From assembly GCF_014349235.1 (NCBI RefSeq), contig NZ_JACSOH010000005.1:124001-188000 (forward strand): a DNA stretch of 64,000 bases. The letters are read 5' to 3'. This stretch comes from Cytophaga sp. FL35 (GTDB lineage: Bacteria; Bacteroidota; Bacteroidia; Flavobacteriales; Flavobacteriaceae). The notes under the pieces are model-generated. The model ran no database searches and was not told the origin of the DNA. It was given only the letters and a program-made list of their open reading frames with translations. A program made the position numbers and the translations under genes. Positions 54,889 through 64,000 of the stretch are shown piece by piece. Each line of letters starts with the position of its first letter. The first letter of the stretch is position 1.

Positions 54889-56282
54889 GATTGGCCTATT
54901 TTGTAATACTGAAAGCCAAGAGATTCCATTTTTTCCTTATCCAAAATTCTACGACCGTCAAAAACGAAGGCCGGTTTCAACATTTTGTCAAAAATGCTGT
55001 CCCAGGCATAAGTTTTAAACTCATCCCATTCCGTGAGAATGGCTATGGCATGGGCATCTTGAACGGCATCCATTGGGTCTTTAACGACCTTTAGTAAGGC
55101 TTTGTTTTCTTCAGGAGAACGGGTGCCTAGATAATCCAAATCAGCATATACTTGTTTTTCGGAGACCTTTGGGTCGTAAACCACGATTTCCGCTTTTTCT
55201 TCTAAAAGGGCATCCGCAATATTGATGGCGGCTGATTCTCGGGTGTCGTTGGTGTCCTTTTTAAAGGCCCATCCGAAGAAAACAATTTTCTTGCCTGAAA
55301 CGGTATTGTATAAGGTTGAAATAATGTTCTCGGCAAACCTTCTTTTCTGGTAATCATTCATGATAATCACCTGTTCCCAATAATCGGCCACTTCGGTCAA
55401 CCCAAAACTTCTGGAAATATATACCAGGTTGAGAATATCTTTTTGAAAGCAAGAACCACCAAACCCTACAGAGGCATTTAAGAACTTAGGTCCGATACGG
55501 CTATCGGTTCCAATGGCGCGTGAAACCTCCGCTACGTTAGCGTCGGTTCTTTCACACAGGGCGGAAATGGCGTTGATAGAAGAAACCCGTTGCGCCAAGA
55601 AGGCGTTGGCTACTAACTTAGAAAGTTCGGAAGACCAAACATTGGTCTGTAAAATTCGTTCTTTTGGAAGCCAATGCTCATAAATAGAGCTTAAGGTATC
55701 TTTTGCTTCTTGTCCGGAAGGGGTGTCGTCTCCACCAATCAAAACTCTATCGGCCTTTAACAAATCTTCAACGGCCGTGCCTTCCGCCAGGAATTCTGGA
55801 TTGGAAAGGATTTCAAAGTTGACGCCATTACCGGTGTTTTCCAAGATGCTTTTAATAGCACTCGCTGTCCTTACAGGCAAGGTCGATTTCTCAACAACTA
55901 TTTTATCGGTTTTGGCTACTTTGGCAATATTTCTGGCGCAAAGCTCCACAAATTTTAAATCGGCCGCTTGTCCTTTTCCTTTACCATAGGTTTTGGTGGG
56001 AGTGTTTACCGAAATAAATATGATTTCCGCCTCATCAATGGCTTTGTCGACCTCCGTAGAGAAAAAGAGGTTTTTTCCTCTGACTTCACCCACTATTTCT
56101 TTAAGCCCGGGTTCGTAAACTGGAAGCTTATCTAAATCGTTATCGTTCCATTGGTCAATACGTGATTGGTTAATATCCACAACAGTTACCGTTATTTCTG
56201 GACATTGACTTGCGATGACGGACATGGTGGGTCCCCCTACATATCCTGCACCAATGCAGCATATCTTATTTACTTTTTTCAT
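54885..56282 (-). CDS. ugd: UDP-glucose 6-dehydrogenase, eukaryote-like type
   Basis: A 465-residue NAD-dependent enzyme that oxidises UDP-Glc to UDP-GlcA. The start [20 protein letters not shown] was chosen; two in-frame ATGs (56294, 56309) lie upstream. Seen: [42 protein letters not shown] and the catalytic-cysteine loop [22 protein letters not shown] and the longer length match the animal/plant-like UGDH class also found in Bacteroidota. It heads the minus arm of the locus; a TAATCTTTG box (56315-56307, one base longer than TANNTTTG) and a repeat element (56346-56378) lie just upstream. Confidence 0.93.
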   Translation of the reverse strand: MKKVNKICCIGAGYVGGPTMSVIASQCPEITVTVVDINQSRIDQWNDNDLDKLPVYEPGLKEIVGEVRGKNLFFSTEVDKAIDEAEIIFISVNTPTKTYGKGKGQAADLKFVELCARNIAKVAKTDKIVVEKSTLPVRTASAIKSILENTGNGVNFEILSNPEFLAEGTAVEDLLKADRVLIGGDDTPSGQEAKDTLSSIYEHWLPKERILQTNVWSSELSKLVANAFLAQRVSSINAISALCERTDANVAEVSRAIGTDSRIGPKFLNASVGFGGSCFQKDILNLVYISRSFGLTEVADYWEQVIIMNDYQKRRFAENIISTLYNTVSGKKIVFFGWAFKKDTNDTRESAAINIADALLEEKAEIVVYDPKVSEKQVYADLDYLGTRSPEENKALLKVVKDPMDAVQDAHAIAILTEWDEFKTYAWDSIFDKMLKPAFVFDGRRILDKEKMESLGFQYYKIGQS

Positions 56283-56345
56283 GGTAAAGTTCATTAATTG
56301 CGGTTGCAAAGATTACCAAATAACTCAAAAAAAACCTACTTTTTT

Positions 56346-56378
56346 TCGGTTAAAGCGGAATATTTGCGATTAAACGAA
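56346..56378 (-). promoter_or_regulatory. Direct repeat of the EPS regulatory element upstream of ugd
   Basis: Plus-strand TCGGTTAAAGCGG at 56346 and GCGATTAAACGAA at 56366 are 20 bases apart. Read toward ugd they are CCGCTTTAACCGA and TTCGTTTAATCGC. The proximal copy is 64 bases from the chosen ugd start. Spacing and orientation match the pair at 50984-51015. Confidence 0.4.
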
Positions 56379-56419
56379 TGGTGAATTGTATTCTTTGTCA
56401 AATGATTTACAGTGCTCAG

Positions 56420-56436
56420 CGTTTGTTGTCGATTTT
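56420..56436 (+). promoter_or_regulatory. Single EPS regulatory element pointing to UXS
   Basis: CGTTTGTTGTCGATTTT on the plus strand resembles the minus-strand element of the lyase promoter and here faces the plus arm. The UXS start is about 190 bases downstream, and no partner copy is evident. Confidence 0.25.
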
Positions 56437-56622
56437 TATTTCTTAGGATGAGATTCCGAATTTCGAACGCTTTAGTTCCATTTGCCTTATAAAATGTATA
56501 GTTGGTAGTATTTTTTGTAGGGTTGTATGATCTATTCGATTAAGAGTAATTATCTTCGTGCCAATTGTTTGTTTATAAAAGACATGTGCAATAATCAACT
56601 AATACCAATTGAACTTCTCTAA

Positions 56623-57609
56623 ATGAAAAAAATATTAATCACAGGAGCGGCGGGGTTCTTGGGATCGCATTTGTGCGATCGATTTATTAAAGAAGGTTAC
56701 CGTGTGATAGGGATGGATAACCTGATTACGGGGGATCTAAAAAACATCGAGCATCTGTTCAAGCTCAAGAATTTTGAGTTCTACCATCACGATGTCAGTA
56801 AATTTGTGAGTGTGCCAGGAAAATTGGACTATATTCTTCACTTTGCTTCCCCTGCAAGTCCCATAGATTATTTAAAAATACCTATTCAAACATTAAAGGT
56901 AGGTGCTTTGGGCACCCATAATTTATTGGGTCTTGCAAAGTCTAAAAATGCCCGTATTTTAATTGCTTCCACTTCAGAAATTTATGGAGATCCTTTGGTG
57001 CATCCGCAAACGGAGGAATATTATGGAAATGTAAATACTATTGGGCCTAGAGGAGTGTATGATGAGGCCAAGCGATTTATGGAGTCCATTACTATGGCAT
57101 ACAACCGTTTTCACGGGCTGGAAACTAGGATTGTTCGTATTTTCAATACTTATGGTCCAAGAATGCGATTGAATGATGGTAGGGTCATACCTGCCTTTAT
57201 TGGTCAAGCTTTGAGAGGCGAAGATTTGACCGTTTTTGGAGATGGTAGCCAAACCCGTTCTTTTTGTTATGTGGATGATCAGGTAGAAGGTATTTATAGG
57301 TTATTGTTGAGTGATTACGATATGCCGGTAAATATTGGCAATCCTCACGAGATAACCATTCGCGATTTTGCCGAGGAAATCGTAAAACTTACGGGTACCG
57401 ATCAAAAGGTAATTTACAAGCCCTTACCGAAAGATGACCCTATGCAACGCCAACCCGATATTTCCAAAGCTAAGGAAATACTGGGGTGGGAACCGCAAGT
57501 TTCAAGGGAAGATGGGATGAAGGTTACCTATGAATATTTCAAATCCTTGCCAGAAGATGAACTATATAAAAAGGAGCATAAGGATTTTACAGAATATAAT
57601 AGGAGCTAA
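56623..57609 (+). CDS. UDP-glucuronate decarboxylase (UDP-xylose synthase)
   Basis: A 328-residue SDR enzyme converting UDP-GlcA to UDP-xylose with loss of CO2. Seen: [34 protein letters not shown] (the PASP motif of UXS), [27 protein letters not shown] with the YxxxK catalytic pair, [19 protein letters not shown] and [12 protein letters not shown]. It is the first gene of the plus arm, divergent from ugd whose product is its substrate. Together with the gene at 53875 it gives two competing exits from UDP-GlcA. Confidence 0.93.
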   Translation: MKKILITGAAGFLGSHLCDRFIKEGYRVIGMDNLITGDLKNIEHLFKLKNFEFYHHDVSKFVSVPGKLDYILHFASPASPIDYLKIPIQTLKVGALGTHNLLGLAKSKNARILIASTSEIYGDPLVHPQTEEYYGNVNTIGPRGVYDEAKRFMESITMAYNRFHGLETRIVRIFNTYGPRMRLNDGRVIPAFIGQALRGEDLTVFGDGSQTRSFCYVDDQVEGIYRLLLSDYDMPVNIGNPHEITIRDFAEEIVKLTGTDQKVIYKPLPKDDPMQRQPDISKAKEILGWEPQVSREDGMKVTYEYFKSLPEDELYKKEHKDFTEYNRS

Positions 57610-57733
57610 GACGCTAGAATTGAGTTCGCTGTAAATTTAAGAATTGTGGATACAATCTACATTACGTCTTTTTACCTGTTTAGGCCGTATGTATTGATGA
57701 TTGCTTTTATGTGTAATTGGAATTGGAATGCGA

Positions 57734-57767
57734 TTAACCGATTATTTCAACATCTTTAACCAATTAT
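57734..57767 (+). promoter_or_regulatory. Near-perfect direct repeat upstream of the aminotransferase, 22-bp spacing
   Basis: TTAACCGATTAT (57734-57745) and TTAACCAATTAT (57756-57767) agree in 11 of 12 positions and start 22 bases apart. The first copy extends to GCGATTAACCGATTAT, which matches the lyase element GCGTTTCGTCGATTAT in 11 of 16 positions. It lies 48 bases before the ATG at 57816. Confidence 0.45.
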
Positions 57768-57815
57768 CTCCTAATGGAAACTATTAAGAATTAGTTTTAC
57801 GCATCATGAAATTTA

Positions 57816-58994
57816 ATGAGCTTTTTTTTATACCCCAATCTTGAAAGAATTAAACCCAAGCTAGTGAAAACAGTGACACATACTAAAATTTGGTTGTCTT
57901 CTCCCCATATGGGCGAAAATGAGCAGAAATATGTACAGGAAGCCTTCGATACCAATTGGGTAGCACCCTTAGGGCCCAACGTTAATAATTTTGAAAAGGC
58001 CATAGAGGACTATGTTGACGAAAATGTGCATGTTGCCGCCCTTAGTTCCGGTACTGCCGGTCTTCATTTAGCCCTTGAACTTTTAGGGGTGGGTTTAGGG
58101 GATGAAGTACTTTGTCAAAGTTTTACTTTTTCGGCATCTGCCAACCCCATTAAATATCTAGGCGCTACCCCAATTTTTGTGGATAGTGAAAGCGATACTT
58201 GGAATCTTTCCCCAGAGTTACTGGAAAAAGCTATTAAAGATAGGCTGGCCCAAGGGAAAATGCCAAAAGCAATTGTAGCTGTTCACCTTTATGGAATGCC
58301 CTATAAGGTTGCCGAGATTACAGAAATTTCAAAAAAATACCAAATTCCAATTGTTGAGGATAGTGCGGAGGCTCTGGGTAGTTCTTGCAATGGAATCAAA
58401 TGTGGTAGTTTTGGTGATATAGGAGTATTTTCCTTTAATGGAAATAAAATTATAACCACTTCAGGGGGAGGGGCTTTAATTTCCAAAAAAGAGGAGTACA
58501 AGAAAAAAGCCGTTTTTTTGGCTACACAGGCTAGGGATGAAGCGCCACATTATCAACATTCCCATGTGGGATATAATTACAGAATGAGTAATGTGTTGGC
58601 AGGAATTGGACGTGGCCAAATGGAGGTTTTGGATGATAGGGTTGCGGCCAGAAGGTTCAATCATGAATTTTATAAGGATCAGTTGATGGAAAATTCAAAT
58701 ATTGAGTTTTTAGAAGAGCCATCTGGGTTTTATTCCAATAGATGGCTTACTTGTATTTTGACACCTTCTTATGAGGTTAGGGAGAAAATAAGATTGGCCC
58801 TTTTAGATGAGGATATTGAATCGAGACCCTTATGGAAACCCATGCATTTACAACCTATCTTTAAAGGTTGTGTAAACTATACGGATGGTACTTCAGAAGA
58901 TTTGTTCAACCGTGGTCTTTGCTTGCCTAGCGGTTCAAATCTTGAGGAAGAGGATTTACATAGAATAGTTTCTCTTATTAAAAATGTAATATAA
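57816..58994 (+). CDS. DegT/DnrJ/EryC1 family sugar aminotransferase (PglE-like)
   Basis: A 392-residue PLP-dependent aminotransferase. Seen: NWVAPLGPNVNNFEKAIEDY, ALSSGTAGLHLALELLG, QSFTFSASANPIKYLGATP, VDSESDTWNLSP, VEDSAEALGSSCNG and the PLP-lysine region FSFNGNKIITTSGGG (Lys in GNK). Such enzymes aminate the 4-keto-6-deoxy sugar made by the dehydratase encoded next (59000), so a UDP-4-amino-4,6-dideoxy-GlcNAc product is expected. The start is uncertain: relatives begin close to KIWLSSPHMG, so GTG at 57864 or 57873 could be used rather than ATG at 57816. Confidence 0.88.
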   Translation: MSFFLYPNLERIKPKLVKTVTHTKIWLSSPHMGENEQKYVQEAFDTNWVAPLGPNVNNFEKAIEDYVDENVHVAALSSGTAGLHLALELLGVGLGDEVLCQSFTFSASANPIKYLGATPIFVDSESDTWNLSPELLEKAIKDRLAQGKMPKAIVAVHLYGMPYKVAEITEISKKYQIPIVEDSAEALGSSCNGIKCGSFGDIGVFSFNGNKIITTSGGGALISKKEEYKKKAVFLATQARDEAPHYQHSHVGYNYRMSNVLAGIGRGQMEVLDDRVAARRFNHEFYKDQLMENSNIEFLEEPSGFYSNRWLTCILTPSYEVREKIRLALLDEDIESRPLWKPMHLQPIFKGCVNYTDGTSEDLFNRGLCLPSGSNLEEEDLHRIVSLIKNVI

Positions 58995-58999
58995 CAATC

Positions 59000-60931
59000 A
59001 TGATAAAGAATTATTTAGTCAATTACGCCCATAGATACGCATCCAAATGGCTGGTCTTGCTCGTAGACGTTTGCATGATTGTCATTTCTTTTGTCCTTTC
59101 TTATATCATTAGGTTTAACCTAACCTTGAATTTTGATATTGACAAATTGTTCGTTCAATTGCCTATAATTTCCTTAATATCAACGGCTTCCTTTGTATTT
59201 ACTGGCTCCTATAAGGGGGTAGTAAGACATACAGGGGTAAGGGATGTGTACAACATTTTTAATGCTATTTGTCTATCCAGCATTCTGTTGATATCCATGG
59301 TTTTGTTTAATAGGGAACTTGGAGTTTTTGATAATTTTACGGTGCCATTAGGCATTATTATCATTCATAGTTTATTGAGCTTTGTTGCTCTTACGAGCTC
59401 CAGATATGTTTTTAAGTCCTTGTACAACAATCTTATGGCCCGAGATTTTAAAATCAATAAAAACGTTTTGATTTATGGTGCTGGCGAATCTGGAATTCTT
59501 ACACAGAATGCCTTGGTAAATCATACCAAAAGCAGGGTAAGAGTAGTGGGATACGTAGATGAAGACGTAAAAAAGGTAGGGAAACAAATTAATGGGGTAA
59601 AGGTTTTTCATAAAGACATTCTTTCAAAAGATTTTATTGTAAAAAATAGCATATCAGAAGTTATTTTCTCTATCCAAAACATAGACCCTAGTCATCTTAA
59701 ATTGTTGGTAGAAGGGCTCGTTGATTTTCCGGTGCAAGTGAAAATTGTACCTCCCGTAGAGCAATGGATCAATGGCGAGCTCAAGGTCTCTCAAATCAAA
59801 CAAATTCAGATTGAAGATTTATTGGATAGGGCACCTATTAGCATTCGAAACTCTAAAATTTCGGATGAAGTAAAAAATAAAGTAGTGCTTGTTACAGGTG
59901 GTGCTGGGTCTATTGGAAGTGAAATAGTAAGACAGCTCTGCACTTATGAGTACAAATCACTGTTGATAATTGATCAAGCAGAATCCGCCCTTTATGATCT
60001 TCAGCAGGAATTAAAACAAAATGGCTACCATAACTTCATTCCTGTGGTGGGAGATGTTCGTGACAAAAATAGGTTGAACAACCTTTTTCAAGAGCACAGA
60101 CCTGATATCGTTTTTCATGCAGCAGCTTATAAGCATGTGCCCCTTATGGAGTATAACTCCTATGAGGCCATTAAGATAAACATTGCGGGAACCAAGGTTG
60201 TTGCTGATCTTTCAATGGCCCATGGCGTAGAGAAATTCATACTTATTTCTACGGATAAAGCTGTAAACCCAACAAACGTAATGGGGGCTACCAAAAGGAT
60301 AGCTGAAATGTATGTTAGTTGTATGCAACAGGAGGGTAAAACCAAGTTCATAACTACTAGATTTGGTAATGTATTGGGCTCTAATGGGTCCGTTATTCCA
60401 TTGTTCAAAAAACAGATTGAAAAAGGAGGGCCCTTGACCGTTACACATGCTGAAGTAACCCGGTTTTTTATGACCATTCCGGAGGCATCTCAATTAGTTC
60501 TGGAGGCTGGTGCCATGGGCGATGGTGGAGAAATCTTCATATTTGATATGGGAGAATCCGTAAAGATTTTTGATTTGGCCAAGAATATGATCAAATTATC
60601 CGGTCTGAAGTATCCTGAGGATATCGATATTAAAATAACCGGACTTAGGCCTGGGGAAAAGTTGTATGAGGAGCTTTTGGCCAATGGGGAGAATACCCTA
60701 CCAACCTATCATAAAAAGATAATGATCAGTAAAACAAGGGAGGTTGATTATACCCATGTAAGGTCAAAAATCGATGAACTTTGTGTTTCAAATATGTTCT
60801 TTAATGGTAGTACGGTTGCCTTGATGAAAGAAATTGTTCCAGAATATATTTCTAACAATTCTGAGCTATGTAACCTTGATAAAAAGAAAGAGAAGCTCAC
60901 GAAGACAGCGCCATTAAAAAGAGTTTTATAA
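59000..60931 (+). CDS. PglF/CapD-like membrane UDP-GlcNAc 4,6-dehydratase
   Basis: A 643-residue protein with four N-terminal membrane helices (LVLLVDVCMIVISFVLSYII onward), a CoA-binding-like domain (VLIYGAGESGILTQNAL, near 155) and a C-terminal SDR dehydratase (VLVTGGAGSIGSEIVRQL near 295, HAAAYKHVPLMEYN, STDKAVNPTNVMGATKR, TTRFGNVLGSNGSV, GLRPGEKLYEELLA). The STDKA with MGxxK active site is that of PglF-type dehydratases that make UDP-4-keto-6-deoxy-GlcNAc. It starts 5 bases after the aminotransferase stop, so the two act in series. Confidence 0.92.
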   Translation: MIKNYLVNYAHRYASKWLVLLVDVCMIVISFVLSYIIRFNLTLNFDIDKLFVQLPIISLISTASFVFTGSYKGVVRHTGVRDVYNIFNAICLSSILLISMVLFNRELGVFDNFTVPLGIIIIHSLLSFVALTSSRYVFKSLYNNLMARDFKINKNVLIYGAGESGILTQNALVNHTKSRVRVVGYVDEDVKKVGKQINGVKVFHKDILSKDFIVKNSISEVIFSIQNIDPSHLKLLVEGLVDFPVQVKIVPPVEQWINGELKVSQIKQIQIEDLLDRAPISIRNSKISDEVKNKVVLVTGGAGSIGSEIVRQLCTYEYKSLLIIDQAESALYDLQQELKQNGYHNFIPVVGDVRDKNRLNNLFQEHRPDIVFHAAAYKHVPLMEYNSYEAIKINIAGTKVVADLSMAHGVEKFILISTDKAVNPTNVMGATKRIAEMYVSCMQQEGKTKFITTRFGNVLGSNGSVIPLFKKQIEKGGPLTVTHAEVTRFFMTIPEASQLVLEAGAMGDGGEIFIFDMGESVKIFDLAKNMIKLSGLKYPEDIDIKITGLRPGEKLYEELLANGENTLPTYHKKIMISKTREVDYTHVRSKIDELCVSNMFFNGSTVALMKEIVPEYISNNSELCNLDKKKEKLTKTAPLKRVL

Positions 60932-60968
60932 TCTTTTTCACTATCATTGCACCTAAAAATTTTACTAT

Positions 60969-61754
60969 ATGAATCGCTTACGAACAACCTTTGGATTTCT
61001 ATTTTTAATATCTATCACCTCATTTATACTAACTTCTTGCGCATCCAGGAAAGAAGTGGTCTATTTTCAAAACACAGGTGACTTTGAGACCTTGGTGGAT
61101 AAAAATAGTTTTACCCCCAAATTTAAAGTAGATGATCAGGTCAGTATTTATGTTTCAACTCTGGATAAGGAGGCAAGTGCTCCTTTTAACCTTTTTAGAG
61201 GGGCTTCTGAAGAAGGCGGTTTTGGGAGACCAGAGCAAGTAGATTACCTAGTTGATAAAGATGGTGAAATAGATTTTCCTGTTATAGGGAAAATTAAGAT
61301 TGCTGGTTTATCTGCAGAAGAGGTGCGTATGTTGTTAAGAGACCGTTTATCGGAATATCTTAAAGACCCCATCATCAATATTCGCTTGAGGAACTTTAGC
61401 GTAACTGTTTTAGGTGAGGTGAACAGACCTGGAACCTACCCGGTTAATGGGGAGAGAATTACTGTTTTAGAAGCTTTGGGGCTTGCAGGTGATTTAACTA
61501 TTAAGGGATTAAGGGAAAATGTTATGGTCATCAGGGATTTTGACGGGACTAAGGTGTATACTCGTATTGATTTGACCAACAAAGACGCCTTAAGTTCTCC
61601 AGTCTATTACTTGACCCAGAATGATGTGGTGTATGTGGAACCAAACAATTCGGCTATCAAAACATCTTCTTTGGACAATAGAGCTTCCATTTATGTATCG
61701 GTTGCCTCTTTGTTAATCACATCTACCGTTTTATTGATCACTAGAACAAACTAG
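60969..61754 (+). CDS. Wza-like polysaccharide export lipoprotein
   Basis: A 261-residue outer-membrane export protein. It has a signal peptide with lipobox ILTSC (C about 24) followed by ASRKEVVYFQN, a Poly_export domain (about 45-130, FKVDDQVSIYVSTLDKEA and YLVDKDGEIDFPVIGKIKIAG), a SLBB domain (NFSVTVLGEVNRPGTYPV) and a C-terminal hydrophobic helix (SIYVSVASLLITSTVLLI). This short form with a C-terminal helix is common in Bacteroidota. It precedes wzc by 22 bases. Confidence 0.92.
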   Translation: MNRLRTTFGFLFLISITSFILTSCASRKEVVYFQNTGDFETLVDKNSFTPKFKVDDQVSIYVSTLDKEASAPFNLFRGASEEGGFGRPEQVDYLVDKDGEIDFPVIGKIKIAGLSAEEVRMLLRDRLSEYLKDPIINIRLRNFSVTVLGEVNRPGTYPVNGERITVLEALGLAGDLTIKGLRENVMVIRDFDGTKVYTRIDLTNKDALSSPVYYLTQNDVVYVEPNNSAIKTSSLDNRASIYVSVASLLITSTVLLITRTN

Positions 61755-61776
61755 GATTGAATTTTAAAAGATATCA

Positions 61777-64000
61777 ATGAGTTCTGATTCCACAAGTTTT
61801 ACGGGTAATTTAGACCTAAAGGAAACCCTTGACAATTATACAAAGCATTGGAAGTGGTTTTTACTTAGTATTTTTATTGCTCTTATTCTAGCATTTATTT
61901 ATATCCGGTATGCTACTCCTAAATATGCCGTACAGACCCAGATTCAAATACTGGAAGATAAGGCCTCTGGCTCTGAGTTGGATGTGTTTCAAGATATTCC
62001 TATCCTGGGAGGTGGCAAAAACAAGGTAGAGGATGAATTGCAGATTATAAATTCTAGATCAAATTTCATTCAGGTTGTCAAGGACTTAAACCTTAACAGT
62101 AAGATTTTATTACAGGGGAAAATAAAAGAGATGGAGCTTTACAAGAACCCTCCTGTAAATATTAGTTTTATTGCTGCGGATAGCGTACTGAACAGGGCTA
62201 AATATGAATTTTTTATAACCATAGCTTCGTCTACCACATTTGGTTTTACAGAAGAAGAGGACAAGCCGGTCAAAGTATATGCTTTTGGGAAAAATATTCC
62301 TACCCCCATTGGTGATATCGTTATTACGCCAAACGTAGGAATTTTCGAAAATTACAAAGACAGGCAACTTAGAGTGGCGGTAAATCCGATCAGTGACGTA
62401 GCTCGATCGTATCAAAAAAGTATAGTGGTATCGAATCCTGGAGAATTTTCGAATATCGTGAATCTTACGTTGGAAGATGCCATTAAGGAAAAAGCAACCG
62501 ATATTCTTGATGCCTTGGTAAATGTTTATAATCAAAATGCCATTGAGGATAAACAAATCATTGCTGATAGAACTTCTAATTTTATTGATGAAAGGATTGC
62601 CAATATTGCAACCGATTTATCTAGTGTTGACCAATCTGCTCAAGATTTTAAAACGGAGCGTGGGGTTACGGATATAGCGGCTGAGACGAATGTAAACCTA
62701 AATGTAGGTGTAGCCAACCAACAAGAATTGGCCAATGCCCGTAATCAATTGAATATTGCGGCTTCCATGCAGCAATTGGTGCAGCAGCAAGGCAATTATG
62801 AGGTGTTGCCTACAAACTTGGGACTTTCAGACCCCAGTATAACCAGTACTATAGACCGTTACAATCAACTGGTATTGGAGCGAAGAAGACTTTTAAAAAG
62901 TTCCAATGAGAAAAACCCTGTGATTGTCAATTTAGATCAACAGATTTCGGGGCTTAAAAATAGTATGCAATCAAGTCTAGGAGGAACGGTGAACAACTTG
63001 GGTATGACAGTAAACTCTTTGAGTAGTCAGCAAGCTCGATTTAATTCCAAAATATACTCTTCTCCGGCTAATGAGCGAGCTCTCAGGGATATTACAAGAC
63101 AGCAGCAGACAACCGAATCCCTTTATCTTTATTTGTTACAAAAAAGAGAGGAAGCTCAAATTACGGCAGCTTCTAGCTCACCGAAGTCAAAAGTAATTGA
63201 TAGGGCCTATAGCGTTAGTAACCTGCCGGTATCCCCAAAAAAGAAAATAATTTACTTGGCTTCCATAATTTTAGGTTTGTTAGTTCCCTTTTCCATAATA
63301 TATGGGCATAATTTGTTGGATAATAAGATTCACAGTATGTACTCCTTGGAAAAAGAAGTGAAAAATATTCCTATTTTAGGTGAATTACCAAAGTTATCCA
63401 AGAATGATGGTAAACTGGTCATTAAGGAAGATAGGTCTGTTTTAGCGGAGTCTCTTAGAATTATTAGGACCAACCTTGACTATTTACTCAAAACCAAAGA
63501 GAAAAATACAGGAAAAGGAAATGTCGTTTTTGTAACCTCCAGTGTTCCTGGCGAAGGAAAAACATTTCTTTCAACCAATCTTTCCATGATATTGGCAAGC
63601 ACCAATAAAAAAGTGTTGTTAATTGGAGGGGATATTAGAAATCCAAAACTATATACCTTCTTCACTGGAAACGATGTTGATAAAATGTCGAAGCCTAGTA
63701 GAAATAAGGATGCAGGCTTAACGGAATACCTTTATGACAACACCTTGGAAATCAAGGATATTGTTAATCCTATGCTAGTTCATCACAATACTATAGATGT
63801 AATTTATTCCGGTAGAATACCACCCAATCCGGCGGAATTATTAATGAGTTCACGAATAAAGGAACTTTTGGACCAGGTTTCCAAAGATTATGATTATGTA
63901 ATTGTGGATACGGCACCTTTGATGGTCGTAACGGATACCCTTCTTATCAGTGAGTATTCAGACTTAATGATTTATGTGACAAGGGCCGGTGTTACCGAAA
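61777..64000 (+). CDS. Wzc-like chain-length regulator and tyrosine kinase (3' end beyond window)
   Basis: Starts MSSDSTSFTGNLDLKETLDNY and runs off the right edge after about 741 residues. It has a first membrane helix (WFLLSIFIALILAFIYI variant near 27-45), a large periplasmic Wzz/coiled-coil region with ELDVFQDIPILGGG, a second membrane helix near residue 490 (IIYLASIILGLLVPFSIIYG), then a cytoplasmic BY-kinase domain: Walker A SSVPGEGKTFLSTN (near 590), Walker A' LLIGGDIRNPKL and Walker B YDYVIVDTAP (near 709). The usual Tyr-rich tail lies outside the window. It controls polymer length and export with Wza. Confidence 0.92.
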   Translation, partial: MSSDSTSFTGNLDLKETLDNYTKHWKWFLLSIFIALILAFIYIRYATPKYAVQTQIQILEDKASGSELDVFQDIPILGGGKNKVEDELQIINSRSNFIQVVKDLNLNSKILLQGKIKEMELYKNPPVNISFIAADSVLNRAKYEFFITIASSTTFGFTEEEDKPVKVYAFGKNIPTPIGDIVITPNVGIFENYKDRQLRVAVNPISDVARSYQKSIVVSNPGEFSNIVNLTLEDAIKEKATDILDALVNVYNQNAIEDKQIIADRTSNFIDERIANIATDLSSVDQSAQDFKTERGVTDIAAETNVNLNVGVANQQELANARNQLNIAASMQQLVQQQGNYEVLPTNLGLSDPSITSTIDRYNQLVLERRRLLKSSNEKNPVIVNLDQQISGLKNSMQSSLGGTVNNLGMTVNSLSSQQARFNSKIYSSPANERALRDITRQQQTTESLYLYLLQKREEAQITAASSSPKSKVIDRAYSVSNLPVSPKKKIIYLASIILGLLVPFSIIYGHNLLDNKIHSMYSLEKEVKNIPILGELPKLSKNDGKLVIKEDRSVLAESLRIIRTNLDYLLKTKEKNTGKGNVVFVTSSVPGEGKTFLSTNLSMILASTNKKVLLIGGDIRNPKLYTFFTGNDVDKMSKPSRNKDAGLTEYLYDNTLEIKDIVNPMLVHHNTIDVIYSGRIPPNPAELLMSSRIKELLDQVSKDYDYVIVDTAPLMVVTDTLLISEYSDLMIYVTRAGVTE

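Larger units (their letters stand above)
56283..56622. other. 340-base divergent regulatory region of the EPS locus
   Basis: No credible coding frame. It separates the minus arm (ugd) from the plus arm (UXS). It holds the 20-bp repeat at 56346-56378 pointing to ugd, a single CGTTTGTTGTCGATTTT element at 56420-56436 pointing to UXS, and a near-consensus TATTTTTTTG-like box near 56509-56517 with TTTG at 56481-56484. Confidence 0.6.

Noticed and set aside
62110-62556. 148-residue open frame antisense to wzc
   Set aside because: Overlaps the clear Wzc periplasmic domain; composition is that of a shadow frame.

Overview
The window is a chromosomal segment of a marine-type Flavobacteriaceae bacterium (Bacteroidota); the genus is not certain, though the look is close to Zobellia, Maribacter and Arenibacter. 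Pointers to the group are TANNTTTG-type promoters without obvious Shine-Dalgarno sequences, lipoproteins with CSKD-type boxes, a TamB-like giant next to tsaD, a bacillithiol bshA, an NagZ-type GH3 fused to a serine hydrolase, and surface lyases with PKD domains.

Positions 1-24779 are housekeeping and envelope genes: a partial DUF4159 protein, rsmE and tsaD facing a TamB-like protein; pfkA-gapA-BadF-type kinase closed by a strong terminator; ridA and an LptD-like protein facing an N-acetylmuramoyl-L-alanine amidase; an MlaD-like protein with two Hdr-like Fe-S proteins; the GH3/beta-lactamase fusion; bshA with an overlapping lipoprotein; and an OmpA-family protein.

Positions 24788-64000 are one large exopolysaccharide/capsule locus in two divergent arms separated by an intergenic region at 56283-56622. 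The minus arm (56282 down to 24788) makes UDP-GlcA (ugd) and UDP-GalA, carries an MBOAT/SGNH acylation pair, a PKD-bearing PL1-like lyase, a UDP-GlcNAc to UDP-GalNAcA pair, a second PL1-like lyase, then a glycosyltransferase, Wzx, Wzy, AsnB, a TupA-like ATP-grasp enzyme, more glycosyltransferases, a PglC-like initiating transferase, a GT2, an ATP-grasp enzyme and HAD phosphatases. The plus arm (56623 onward) has UDP-xylose synthase, a DegT aminotransferase, a PglF-like 4,6-dehydratase, Wza and a Wzc that runs off the end. Together this reads as a Wzx/Wzy pathway for a uronic-acid-rich polymer begun on a 4-amino-4,6-dideoxy sugar, amidated and acylated, with its own surface lyases.

The most interesting signals are: (1) a family of CGnTTnnYCGAWWAW-like elements, in three cases paired as direct repeats 20-22 bp apart, pointing at EPS genes on both arms; (2) two lipoprotein lyases in separate, terminator-bounded units inside the synthesis locus, one with a degenerate metal-site motif; (3) a coupled pglC-GT2-ATP-grasp-HAD quartet combined with PglF/PglE-like genes but no visible PglD, suggesting an unusual acyl group on the 4-amino sugar. 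No tRNA, rRNA, CRISPR array, insertion sequence or prophage was seen.
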